Below, in pieces: positions 1-7,919 of a DNA stretch of 39,246 nucleotides (position 1 is the first letter of the stretch; each line of letters begins with the position of its first letter). The notes under the pieces were generated by a model, which saw only the letters and a list, made by a program, of their open reading frames with translations, was not told where the DNA came from and searched no databases. Both the position numbers and the translations under genes were made by a program. This DNA is from Lachnospiraceae bacterium (GTDB lineage Bacteria > Bacillota > Clostridia > Lachnospirales > Lachnospiraceae): NCBI GenBank assembly GCA_021202635.1, contig JAJQCQ010000082.1, positions 4,195 through 43,440 of the forward strand, given 5' to 3'.

Positions 1-3000
1 CCGTCTCGGTTTCTGTTTCGGTTTCCGTTTCCGTCTCGGTTTCCGTTTCCGTCTCAGTCTCCGTCTCGGTTTCTGTCTCTATCTCATCTCCTGTATTGTG
101 GATGGTAAAGAGTGTTCCGTCTTCTGAAACCGTATACTCTGCGGTGTAACCCTCAACCTCGATCTCCAGTACGCTCCAGGAATGTGCCTCGTTCGGATTC
201 ACTTTATCCCAGGTATACGTCCAATTATTTTCTTCGGACAATTCCACCGTGTCAACAACTTCTTCACCATCTAACAGCTGCACCGTAATAGAAGTCGGAC
301 GAGTCTGGTCATTGTCTGTCCATGTTTTTTCCACGGTCAATGAGATATAAGAAATCACCGGCGTGGAAGGTGTATTCGCCGCATAAACATTGGTAAAGGA
401 TGCAACGGAATCCGCATTCACTGAAATTGTACCTGTCTCATCATCAATATCTGATTTTGCTGTATTCAAACTATAGTTATAGCTTCCCAGAATATCTGCA
501 TTGCCTTCGGAAACCACGTAAGTCGTCCCCGGCATCAGATCATCAATCGTATAACTGTACACTCCTGAAACTGAATCATAAGCAAACGAACTCAGAGTAA
601 TTTCTGTCTCCGAACCACCGTTCAGTGAATACGTAAAGGTCAGAGATTTTTCCAGAGCAGTCCGTGCTGAAGAACCTGCGGTCACACCTGTCACCGTTTT
701 AGTGATCACCAGACTCTTCCCATCCAGCGGAATTACCGGCATTGCATAGTCCAACGTATGCACACTGCTGTTATACGTATAGGTAAGTATTGCTCCATCG
801 TTCGTATATACGCCCAATTTTCCAGAAGAAATATAGTCTTCCTCGGCCACGCCCGGCGCGTCTGTTCCTTCGTCACCCGTATCGGTATATCCGCCGTTCG
901 CTTCATACTTCTCATAGGCTTCTTCCGTTGCCTGGATCGTAGATATCACGGAATATGTCCAGCCATTTTCCAGCTCATAGTCATCCGGGAAGTCCATCAC
1001 AATCTGTTTCGTTGCCGCGTCATAAGAAGCGATGATTGTAACAGTTGACCCATCATCCTGCGTAAGTGTGACAGAACCGGTTCCGGACGCCTGTACCACG
1101 CCATCGCCGTCCGTCACCTGGATGACCAGATCCGTACCCGATACGATCTCTACGTTCTCGCTCAGTGTGTCAGCCACCGTCACATCAGAAAACGCGTATC
1201 TGGTGATAATGGTCTGTATATCGCTGAACGCATTCATCAGCGCGTCACTGTCAGTTCCCTCATAATATGCCGTCGTCGCACTGCCCGCAGCACTGTTCAG
1301 GCTCTGCAGATTCGTATAATTGCTGCCTGCACCCACGCCCACAGTCATGAAATAATTCATGCTCATGGTAGACAGCTGTGACTGCGCGGCGGCCAACGCT
1401 GCCGAATTACCACCAGAAACAAGTTTACCATTACTATTATAATAGTAGTTTGGATTACCGTCCGAAACAAATACTACTACTGTAATTGCGCCAGTCCTGG
1501 AAGATGACAATAACGTTGCCGCACTGCGAAGTCCCGCTTCATAATTTGTCATATTTCCCGTATCAGATGTCAGACTGCCAATCAATGTCTCCGCACTGGA
1601 AGTCCAGTCCTGAGCAATTTCAGCTTCATTTTCAAACTTCACCAACGAATACATCATATCCAGAGCTGCGTTGCCAGCCAGATTATTCGTCAACGTTGTA
1701 ATCGCTGCATTTGCCAGTGTAAGATTTTCGTCTTCCATACTTCCTGATATATCCAGCACGTAGACAATATCCATGGCCACGGTATCCCCGCCCGTAGCGC
1801 TCAATCCGCCCGTCACAGTCAGTGTCAGGTCATAGGTATCATCCCCATTATCCGCCACATACTTGCTATAGCCAGGCTTGATATCTGCCGGCGTATTACC
1901 CGAGCCGCCTCCACCATTCAAATTCAGCGGAATAACCGGTTTCGCGTATTCCAGGGTATGTACGGTACTATCATAAGTATATGTAAGGGTTGCACCATCA
2001 TTCGTGTATACACCCTGCTTTTCAGAAGAGATATAGTCCTCCTCCGCTACACCCGGCGCGTCCGTTCCGGCATCGCCCGTATCCGTATATCCTTCGTTTG
2101 CATTATAGTTCTCATACGCCTGATCTGTCGCCTGAATCGTAGAAGTCACAGAATACGTCCATCCGTCTTCCAGTTCATAGTCATCCGGGAAATCCAGAAC
2201 AATCTGTTTCGTTGTGGAATCGTACGAAGCTGTAAGTATAACCTCTGTCCCGTCGTCCTGCGTCAGAGTCACTGTTCCAGTTCCGGACGCCTGTTCTGTG
2301 CCATCGCCATCCGTTACCTGAATCACCAGATCGGTACCCGATACGATCTCTACATTCTCACTTAACGTATCCGAGATCGTCACATTCGAAAATGCAAACC
2401 TCGTGATGATCGTCTGTATATCACTAAACGCGCTCATCAAAGCATCACTGTCAGTCCCTTCATAGAACGCTGTTGTAGCACCATTGGCTGCAGCGGTACT
2501 GTTCAGGCTTTGAAGCTTTGTGTAATAACTGCTTGAACCGACCCCTACTGTCATGAAGTAATTCATGCTCATAAGCGCCAATTGATTCTGTGCACTGCTA
2601 AGTGAACTGGTCTCACCATCCGACACAAAAATTACAACAATAATCGCCCCTGTTCTTGACGAAGAGAGTACTTCCGCCGCTTTGCTAAGCCCTGAAACAT
2701 AACTTGTTCCACCCGATGAGCTGGACGGCAGGCTATTCTTCAGCGTATCGGCATCCGATGTCCAACCCTGCCTGATTGTTCCGCTTGATGAAAACGTAAC
2801 CAGCGCATAATTAACATCAAGAGCTACATTACCAGCTAAATTATCCGTCATCGTGGATATCGCCGTATTTGCAAGATCTCGTTTTACGGTTCCACTCAGA
2901 GAATTGTCCATGCTTCCCGATGTATCCAGCACATAAACAACATCCATCGCCACCTGGTCCGTCCCCGTGGTGCTCAGTCCGCCCGTCACGGTCAGTGTCA

Positions 3001-4384
3001 GGTCATAGGTGTCATCTCCGTTGTCTGCCACATACTTGCTGTATCCAGGCTTAATGTCAGCTGCCGAATTGCCTGATCCGCTGCCGCTGCCACCAGCTGT
3101 AAACACCAGATAAATTTCGGCTTCGCCTACGGCCGTCCCATCGTCCGATGGCTCTGATGTTTCCCCGCTGTACCGCAGGCCGCGCTCTGAAATATCTGCA
3201 GAATATTTCAGATAGGTCAGCACATTGCTGCTGTCCCCAACGTAAGCACTGCTGTATGTATAACCTGCACTCTCGGCCTGTGCGATATACGTTGCAGCCA
3301 AAGTCTCTATGGTCTGCCAGCTGGTCGTAAGCTCAGCGGAGGCAAGAGAGCCATCCGCAACCAGGGCATTGCCGTCCTCGCCCAGCAGTTCATTGCCGTC
3401 TTCGTCGATCAGATTGACATTTACACTGACGGTATCATAGGTCAGCACAAAATAAGAGAAGCTGTCGGTTTTAAATTCCGCCGTCAGACTGCCATCCGAA
3501 TTTACGGTCACGGTACCTTCTGTCGCGCTTCCCGCATCTGCTACGTCCGTAATGACAAACGTCCCTGCAGCTGCCGCAGATTCCGTAATGTGCCGCATCA
3601 CCAGAGTGGCAATGTCTGCGTCATAAGCCAGAAGCGACGCTTCAAGCTCCAGCTTCACAGTGACTTCGCCCTGCTCCGGCTCAATCTCTGTTCCTTCCGC
3701 ATTAAAGAAGCTGATATCCAGCGCAAGGAGTCCGTCAAAGCTCACGCTGTTATCATTCAGAGCCTGCTCTGCCTCGCTGTACATGTCAGCGACTGTTTGA
3801 TCCTGTGCGCTCTCCTCCAGCAGCGTGACTGTCATCGTCGTCCCCGCCGGAAAAGCACCCGCTGCAGCGGTAACTTCCGCCTTGACCCCATCCGTCAGTT
3901 CTGTTTCAAACAAAACCTCCGACTCTGATTCGGTTTCTGTTTCGGTTTCCGTCTCAATCTCTGTCTCAGACTCTGTTTCAATTTCCGTTTCCGTCTCCGT
4001 AGTAAGCTCGGTAGACATCTCTGACTCCGTCTCATCTTCCGTGGTTAACTCGGTCGATGCTTCCGTTGCAGTCTCCGATGTCACTTCGGTTTCCGTCTCA
4101 GTGGAGATCTGTGTCTCTGTTTCCGTGGAAATCTCTGTTTCCGCCTCGGTTCCCGCTTCCGCGGTCTCTCCCGTTGACGCATCTGTCTGCGTCTCTGCCA
4201 GGGATTCTGTCTGTTCCTCAGAAGATGCCCCTACTGTAACTGCTTCTGTCAAAGTCTCCGTCTCAGACTCAGAAGCCAGCCCATACAGGGGTTCGATGTT
4301 ACTGCATACAAGGCTCAGGCATAATAAAATTCCCAAGATACTTCTTGCGCCATTCTGGTGCTTGGCAAAAAATCTGTGCAGCAT
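1..4384 (-). CDS. Large surface adhesin with two vWA modules and Cna-B-like domains (C-terminus outside window)
   Basis: The frame is open from the ATG at 4384 to the window edge (1461 codons), so the gene is partial. The ATG follows GGAGG at good spacing. Seen in order: a signal peptide (about residues 1-40, hydrophobic ILGILLCLSLVCS); a Glu/Thr/Ser-rich stretch to about residue 157; a beta-rich domain of the kind found in Lachnospiraceae adhesins; two tandem von Willebrand A modules with MIDAS motifs DTSGSM (D487) and DISGSM (D878), exactly 391 residues apart; a pilin/SpaA-like domain from about 1225; a Cna-B-like domain from about 1343; and an uninterrupted Glu-Thr repeat from about 1431 to the edge. 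Such proteins are normally exported and anchored to the cell wall by a C-terminal LPXTG signal, which would lie beyond the window. Role as an adhesin or pilus-tip-like protein is inferred from the domains. The ligand is unknown. Confidence 0.88.
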   Translation of the reverse strand, partial: MLHRFFAKHQNGARSILGILLCLSLVCSNIEPLYGLASESETETLTEAVTVGASSEEQTESLAETQTDASTGETAEAGTEAETEISTETETQISTETETEVTSETATEASTELTTEDETESEMSTELTTETETEIETESETEIETETETETESESEVLFETELTDGVKAEVTAAAGAFPAGTTMTVTLLEESAQDQTVADMYSEAEQALNDNSVSFDGLLALDISFFNAEGTEIEPEQGEVTVKLELEASLLAYDADIATLVMRHITESAAAAGTFVITDVADAGSATEGTVTVNSDGSLTAEFKTDSFSYFVLTYDTVSVNVNLIDEDGNELLGEDGNALVADGSLASAELTTSWQTIETLAATYIAQAESAGYTYSSAYVGDSSNVLTYLKYSADISERGLRYSGETSEPSDDGTAVGEAEIYLVFTAGGSGSGSGNSAADIKPGYSKYVADNGDDTYDLTLTVTGGLSTTGTDQVAMDVVYVLDTSGSMDNSLSGTVKRDLANTAISTMTDNLAGNVALDVNYALVTFSSSGTIRQGWTSDADTLKNSLPSSSSGGTSYVSGLSKAAEVLSSSRTGAIIVVIFVSDGETSSLSSAQNQLALMSMNYFMTVGVGSSSYYTKLQSLNSTAAANGATTAFYEGTDSDALMSAFSDIQTIITRFAFSNVTISDTLSENVEIVSGTDLVIQVTDGDGTEQASGTGTVTLTQDDGTEVILTASYDSTTKQIVLDFPDDYELEDGWTYSVTSTIQATDQAYENYNANEGYTDTGDAGTDAPGVAEEDYISSEKQGVYTNDGATLTYTYDSTVHTLEYAKPVIPLNLNGGGGSGNTPADIKPGYSKYVADNGDDTYDLTLTVTGGLSATGGDTVAMDIVYVLDISGSMEDENLTLANAAITTLTNNLAGNAALDMMYSLVKFENEAEIAQDWTSSAETLIGSLTSDTGNMTNYEAGLRSAATLLSSSRTGAITVVVFVSDGNPNYYYNSNGKLVSGGNSAALAAAQSQLSTMSMNYFMTVGVGAGSNYTNLQSLNSAAGSATTAYYEGTDSDALMNAFSDIQTIITRYAFSDVTVADTLSENVEIVSGTDLVIQVTDGDGVVQASGTGSVTLTQDDGSTVTIIASYDAATKQIVMDFPDDYELENGWTYSVISTIQATEEAYEKYEANGGYTDTGDEGTDAPGVAEEDYISSGKLGVYTNDGAILTYTYNSSVHTLDYAMPVIPLDGKSLVITKTVTGVTAGSSARTALEKSLTFTYSLNGGSETEITLSSFAYDSVSGVYSYTIDDLMPGTTYVVSEGNADILGSYNYSLNTAKSDIDDETGTISVNADSVASFTNVYAANTPSTPVISYISLTVEKTWTDNDQTRPTSITVQLLDGEEVVDTVELSEENNWTYTWDKVNPNEAHSWSVLEIEVEGYTAEYTVSEDGTLFTIHNTGDEIETETETETETETETETETETETETET
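721..3082 (-). repeat. Tandem duplication of a vWA module (about 1173 bp period) inside the surface protein gene
   Basis: Residues about 443-833 and 834-1224 of the adhesin are two copies of one unit beginning with DIKPGYSKYVADNGDD and including vWA, linker and the segment ending in VHTLxYAxPVIPL. The period is 391 residues. Many stretches are also alike at the DNA level (for example around 830-860 and 2030-2060), with scattered synonymous changes, so the duplication is not very recent. The first copy ends in a Gly-rich linker. Confidence 0.9.
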
Positions 4385-4774
4385 CTTAAAACCTCCCTCT
4401 CTTTCTTTTTTTGGAGAAAACGTTCTTTGCCGTTTTCTTATTTTAAGTAATGGGTCGGCAGAATGGCCAGTATTCGTTTGTGTGCAACAGGGTAATCCGG
4501 GTCCGATCGTTCTTATTTTTTCACTTGCTATCGAGGCAATCCCGTCAGATGTCCGTAATTCGTATGTTTCACAACTCACATTCCCCACAACTTGCAGCTA
4601 TTTTACAACTGTTCCATACTTGTGTCAATAACCATTCATCTGTAATTTCAGCTATAATTTCAAGATTTCAGGCATAAATTCAGCCTTAAATTTCAGTTCC
4701 TCTTCCATCGCTCCTCCATTTGCCATTTCCGCAGAAGGATGGTATAATCCCCGCATAAGGAGGATCCTTCCACA
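4385..4774. other. Divergent intergenic region, no gene seen
   Basis: This stretch separates the minus-strand adhesin from the plus-strand membrane protein. It is AT-richer than its neighbours. It holds an 8-bp inverted repeat (AGAAAACG at 4415-4422 with CGTTTTCT at 4431-4438) just upstream of the adhesin ribosome binding site, and the promoter at 4720-4748. No coding frame with a ribosome binding site was found and no clear promoter for the adhesin could be identified. Confidence 0.6.
4720..4748 (+). promoter_or_regulatory. Sigma-A promoter for the 4775 membrane protein gene
   Basis: TTGCCA (4720-4725), a 17-bp spacer and TATAAT (4743-4748). The ribosome binding site AAGGAGG at 4757-4763 lies only about 10 bases after the -10 box, so the untranslated leader is very short. 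Confidence 0.8.
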
Positions 4775-5914
4775 ATGGCAATCGCGAAGTTATTACTTTT
4801 TTTCCTGTGGGCGGCCGTGCTGCCGCTTCTGACCGGCTCTTACTGGTCCGTAAAACAGAAAAGCGATTCGGGCCGTCTTTTTCTGGCCTGTTTTTATGGT
4901 GTTTTTATCGAGTTTGCGTTGTTTGAATTTCTGGCAATCCCGATGGTCTTTCTGCGCTGTTCCCTGCGGCTGCTTAGCTGCATATGGCTGGTTCTCTCGC
5001 TGGTATGTGCAGCGCTTTCTCTGTACAAGGCACACGCTCTGCTGCATTTTTCCGAACAGGAATTTCCGCTTCCCAAAAGCCGTGACCGCGCACTGCACGC
5101 AGAGCGCGCTGTCCCCCTTCCGGCCGAACGCCCGGGTAAGGATTGCTCTTTTTTCGCAGAGAAGCTCCTGCACACACGCAGACGCTTTACCCCGCTTCTG
5201 GGCATCGTGCTCCTCTGCATTTTTTTGCAGGCCGCCTGTGTGACTTTTTCCCAGCATATTGACGATGACGATGCGTTTTACGTTGCGACCGCAGTGACTG
5301 CGGTGGAAACGGATACGCTGATGGAATATAACCCTTATACCGGCAATCTTTACCAGAACATTCCGACCCGCTATGTGCTGTCTTCCTGGCCGCTGTATCT
5401 GGCCGCACTCTCTGTCCTGTGCGCCGGACTTCACCCGACCCTGATCGCACATCTGCTGCTTCCCGGACCGATTGTACTGTTTGCCTACCTGATTTACGCG
5501 CTGATTGCGCGCGATCTGTTTGCGGACAACCCCCACAGGCAGGACCTGTTTCTGTTGTTTGTTGTGCTGATTCTGAGTTTTTCCGGCTTTTCTGTCTATT
5601 CCTCCGGTGTGTTTCTGTTCACGCGCGGCTGGCAGGGAAAGGCGCTTGTAGCCGCCATTACACAGCCCGCGCTCTTCCTTTTGTGTCGACAGGCCATGAC
5701 AGACACAGGGGGGAAAAGCGCCTGGTTTCTTCTCTTTTGTGCGGTCACCTCGGCCTGTATGTTTTCTTCCATGGGGGTTGTATTGTCGATTCTTCCGGTC
5801 GCGGTCTATGCGGTGATTTACAGCATTAAGCAAAAAAAGTGGCGTTATCTGCCCTGTTCCTTTCTCGCCTGTGGCAGCGCGATCGCGTGCGGAATGGTAT
5901 ACCTGATGCTTTGA
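4775..5914 (+). CDS. Polytopic membrane protein, DUF6077-like (possibly the 5' half of a broken gene)
   Basis: 379 residues with about nine hydrophobic segments. The start is fixed by AAGGAGG eleven bases upstream and a strong promoter. After a first membrane bundle and a basic loop (about 100-137) comes a membrane segment followed by an acidic DDDDAFY motif (aspartates 163-166) and a NPYTG motif near residue 190. This pattern resembles the DUF6077 family and, more loosely, the first external loop of GT-C type glycosyltransferases, where acidic residues act in catalysis. Function is not established. The protein ends soon after a membrane helix, and the next frame on the same strand (6061-6855) starts 146 bases later with more helices and a C-terminal soluble domain. 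Together the two look like one longer protein, see the finding. Alternatively they are a two-gene operon. Confidence 0.65.
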   Translation: MAIAKLLLFFLWAAVLPLLTGSYWSVKQKSDSGRLFLACFYGVFIEFALFEFLAIPMVFLRCSLRLLSCIWLVLSLVCAALSLYKAHALLHFSEQEFPLPKSRDRALHAERAVPLPAERPGKDCSFFAEKLLHTRRRFTPLLGIVLLCIFLQAACVTFSQHIDDDDAFYVATAVTAVETDTLMEYNPYTGNLYQNIPTRYVLSSWPLYLAALSVLCAGLHPTLIAHLLLPGPIVLFAYLIYALIARDLFADNPHRQDLFLLFVVLILSFSGFSVYSSGVFLFTRGWQGKALVAAITQPALFLLCRQAMTDTGGKSAWFLLFCAVTSACMFSSMGVVLSILPVAVYAVIYSIKQKKWRYLPCSFLACGSAIACGMVYLML

Positions 5915-6060
5915 ATACCCGCAGCTCGTGAATGATCCCTTGTCATCAGACAGAGAGAATGCTCACAGCCCTATCCGCCTGCGCATAAGGCAAAAGGGAT
6001 TGCGGCCACGTTCTTTCAGTACCTTTACAGTTTCCTGATAAATTTGGAAAGGATTTTCAC

Positions 6061-6855
6061 ATGACATCTGTATTTTCAGAAGTGTTGGAGCATTTTACAA
6101 ACTATTTTGCGGACAGCCTTTATCCGCTGCTGTTCCTTCTCGCGCTCCTGGTCATTTGCTTCCATCCCGGCGCAAAAAAAGAGCGGGCCGTCCTCTGCGG
6201 ATCAAACCTGCTGTTTCTCGTGATTATTTTCTGCCCTCTGACCGCTTATCCGGTGATAAAAATGATCGGCAGTCTCGTATACTGGCGGATGTTCTGGCTG
6301 CTTTCGCTGCCGATTACACTCGCCTTTGCGCTTGTGTGGCTGGTCAGCGGCTTTTCCGGCAAAGCAGTGCGCGCACTGACCGCCGTGCTTGCCTCCGCCG
6401 CAATCCTTTGCAGCGGGCAGTTCCTCTTTACCTCGGAAACCTTCACCGCGCGGGCAAATTATTTTAAAATACCAACGGAGGCGATCTATGTGGCGGAAAG
6501 CATTTCCGCGCACGCCGAAGAAGAGGGCATTAAGAATCCGAAGGCGGTCGTTCCCATCGCGCTTTGCAGCTACATCCGGCAGTACGACGCCGGCATCCGG
6601 CTGGCCTACGGACGAAATATGGTGAAGGGTGAGATCACCCAGACAAAGCTGTACGAGGAAATCAACAGCGAAGCTCCGCGGGCAAAGCGGCTGGCCCGGC
6701 TCGCCCGAAAGGCGGAGTGCACATACCTCGTCCTCCCCGCCTCCCTTTCGCTGGAAGAAAAGCTTGCAAAGCATTCTTTTGTCAAAATAGCGGAGGCCGG
6801 AGGCTATGCCATTTATTTCGACGCAGAGTATGCATCGCCCGGCTCAGGCTCCTAA
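6061..6855 (+). CDS. Membrane protein with C-terminal soluble domain, partner or 3' half of the DUF6077-like gene
   Basis: 264 residues. An ATG follows AAAGGA with seven bases of spacing, which supports independent translation. About four membrane segments (residues 18-36, 47-62, 74-100, 104-122), with the motif VYWRMFWLLSLP near residue 78, precede a soluble domain of about 130 residues rich in charged helices and ending with a beta-rich stretch (TYLVLPASLSLEE, GGYAIYF). The YWR-FW-LP motif and the distal soluble domain are familiar from clostridial polytopic envelope proteins related to DUF6077 proteins, but I know of no assigned function. It lies just downstream of the first membrane protein on the same strand with no terminator between them. 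Convergent repeat elements follow at once. Confidence 0.6.
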   Translation: MTSVFSEVLEHFTNYFADSLYPLLFLLALLVICFHPGAKKERAVLCGSNLLFLVIIFCPLTAYPVIKMIGSLVYWRMFWLLSLPITLAFALVWLVSGFSGKAVRALTAVLASAAILCSGQFLFTSETFTARANYFKIPTEAIYVAESISAHAEEEGIKNPKAVVPIALCSYIRQYDAGIRLAYGRNMVKGEITQTKLYEEINSEAPRAKRLARLARKAECTYLVLPASLSLEEKLAKHSFVKIAEAGGYAIYFDAEYASPGSGS

Positions 6856-6867
6856 AGCACACAGGCC

Positions 6868-7085
6868 GTTACTGGTCACAACCCGACCACGCACTTGCTG
6901 CGTGGTCAGGGTTGAAAACGTAGTGGCAGCAAGCATCCGGCTCCATCGCGCAGCGATTTAATTGGCCGGATGCCGTTATAGGTCACACCTGTAGTGTCTA
7001 AAATAACGTAAATTTGTCAGGGTGTGACCTGTAACCACAGGCCACGCCCTGACAAATTTTAATCTCCATAGGTGTGACCAGTAAC
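6868..7085. repeat. Composite intergenic repeat with nested inverted repeats
   Basis: The element is bounded by 13-bp inverted repeats (GTTACTGGTCACA at 6868-6880, TGTGACCAGTAAC at 7073-7085) and ends on the base before the maf stop codon. Inside are a 9-bp perfect hairpin (GACCACGCA/TGCGTGGTC, 6885-6907), a 15-bp inverted pair at 6975-6989 and 7021-7035, and a long hairpin at 7010-7059. The left part (about 6868-6935) matches copies at 32922-33016 and 37884-37990; the middle part (6967-7035) matches 17417-17485. It probably also acts as a bidirectional terminator between convergent genes. Confidence 0.8.
7010..7059. terminator. Long hairpin between convergent genes, probable bidirectional terminator
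   Basis: AAATTTGTCAGGGTGTG (7010-7026) pairs with 7043-7059 over 17 bp with one G-T wobble, and the stem continues as CCTGT/ACAGG (7028-7032, 7037-7041) with a four-base loop. The plus-strand stem is followed by TTTTAAT. It separates the plus-strand membrane protein gene from minus-strand maf. One arm is shared with the inverted pair 6975-6989/7021-7035, so the two folds exclude one another. Confidence 0.55.
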
Positions 7086-7730
7086 TCAGACATACTCCTT
7101 CAGCACCTGCCAGAGCGCGGAAAGCGGCAGACCGACTACACTGTTGTAATCTCCCTCAATTTTCTTTACCCAAAGGCCGAATTTCCCCTGGATGCCGTAA
7201 GCACCGGCCTTATCCATGGCTTCCCCCGTATCCAGATAGCGTTCGGTCTCTTCTTCTGTCATGGGATAGACTTCTACCTTTGTCTCGCAGAAAAACGTGT
7301 GTCTTTTTGTCTCTGCTTTTTCCACGGCCAGCACTGTAACCCCGGTATAAACCGAATGCACCCTGCCCTGCAGCTGCCGGAGCATCCGGTACGCATCCGC
7401 GCGGTCTGCCGGTTTCCCCAGAATCTCCTTATCCCAGACGATCGTGTCCGAGCCAATCACGATTCCCTCCGCGATCTGCGCTGCAACCGCCTCCGCTTTC
7501 CTTGCGGAAAGCGCGCTGACCACCGCAGCCGGGTAGTCCAGAGAAGTCGTATTTTCCAAAAAAGAGGGCAGCGGCGCATCGCTCTGTACCGACGCGTTTC
7601 GTGCTTCCAGAAGCGAACGCACCACCGCCTCCTCGTCCACTTCACCCGGGATCACTTCAAACTCCAGCCCTGTCTGCGCCAGCAGCTCTTTCCTTCGCGG
7701 GGAACCGGACGCCAGTATGATTCGTCTCAT
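7086..7730 (-). CDS. maf: Maf-family nucleotide pyrophosphatase
   Basis: 214 residues. The N-terminal motif ASGSPRRKELL (7-17) is the Maf signature that binds the nucleotide phosphates, and SDTIVWDKEILGKP (94-107) carries the conserved catalytic aspartate. Later motifs KAGAYGIQG and YNSVVGLPL also fit. Maf proteins hydrolyse non-canonical or dTTP/UTP-type nucleoside triphosphates to the monophosphate and pyrophosphate in the cytosol, a house-cleaning role often linked to cell division arrest. Compared with a typical Maf of about 190 residues it has some 20 extra residues (about 40-65) before the YPAAVVSALSARKAEA helix. It is transcribed alone, divergent from the AEC transporter, and its stop codon abuts a repeat element. 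Confidence 0.93.
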   Translation of the reverse strand: MRRIILASGSPRRKELLAQTGLEFEVIPGEVDEEAVVRSLLEARNASVQSDAPLPSFLENTTSLDYPAAVVSALSARKAEAVAAQIAEGIVIGSDTIVWDKEILGKPADRADAYRMLRQLQGRVHSVYTGVTVLAVEKAETKRHTFFCETKVEVYPMTEEETERYLDTGEAMDKAGAYGIQGKFGLWVKKIEGDYNSVVGLPLSALWQVLKEYV

Positions 7731-7782
7731 ATTTTTCTCCTGTTAGTTTCCTGTTTTTTGCTGATATGCTGCCTTTCTCCCG

Positions 7783-7813
7783 TTACATGATCCGGGCGAC
7801 AAAAGGGTATAAT
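7783..7813 (+). promoter_or_regulatory. Possible promoter for the AEC transporter
   Basis: A perfect TATAAT at 7808-7813 lies about 107 bases before the ATG. The only -35-like box is TTACAT at 7783-7788 with a long 19-bp spacer, so the -10 is better supported than the -35. The -10 sits in a palindrome (GGTATAATACC), so it could also serve maf on the other strand. Confidence 0.4.
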
Positions 7814-7919
7814 ACCGCTTGACGAAATCCGATCTCCTGGTGTATCCTTGTCTTCGGTCGCTCCTGGCAGTCACCCCGGAAACAGCGTAAAAGACAGAAA
7901 GCGATAGAAAGGACCAGCC

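Noticed and set aside
1-95. Short-period repeats resembling an array
   Set aside because: They are Glu-Thr codon repeats in frame with the adhesin; there are no unique spacers, so this is not CRISPR.
4793-5833. 346-codon minus-strand frame opposite the DUF6077-like gene
   Set aside because: Basic, low-quality composition with no ribosome binding site; the plus strand has a promoter, an AAGGAGG and membrane helices.
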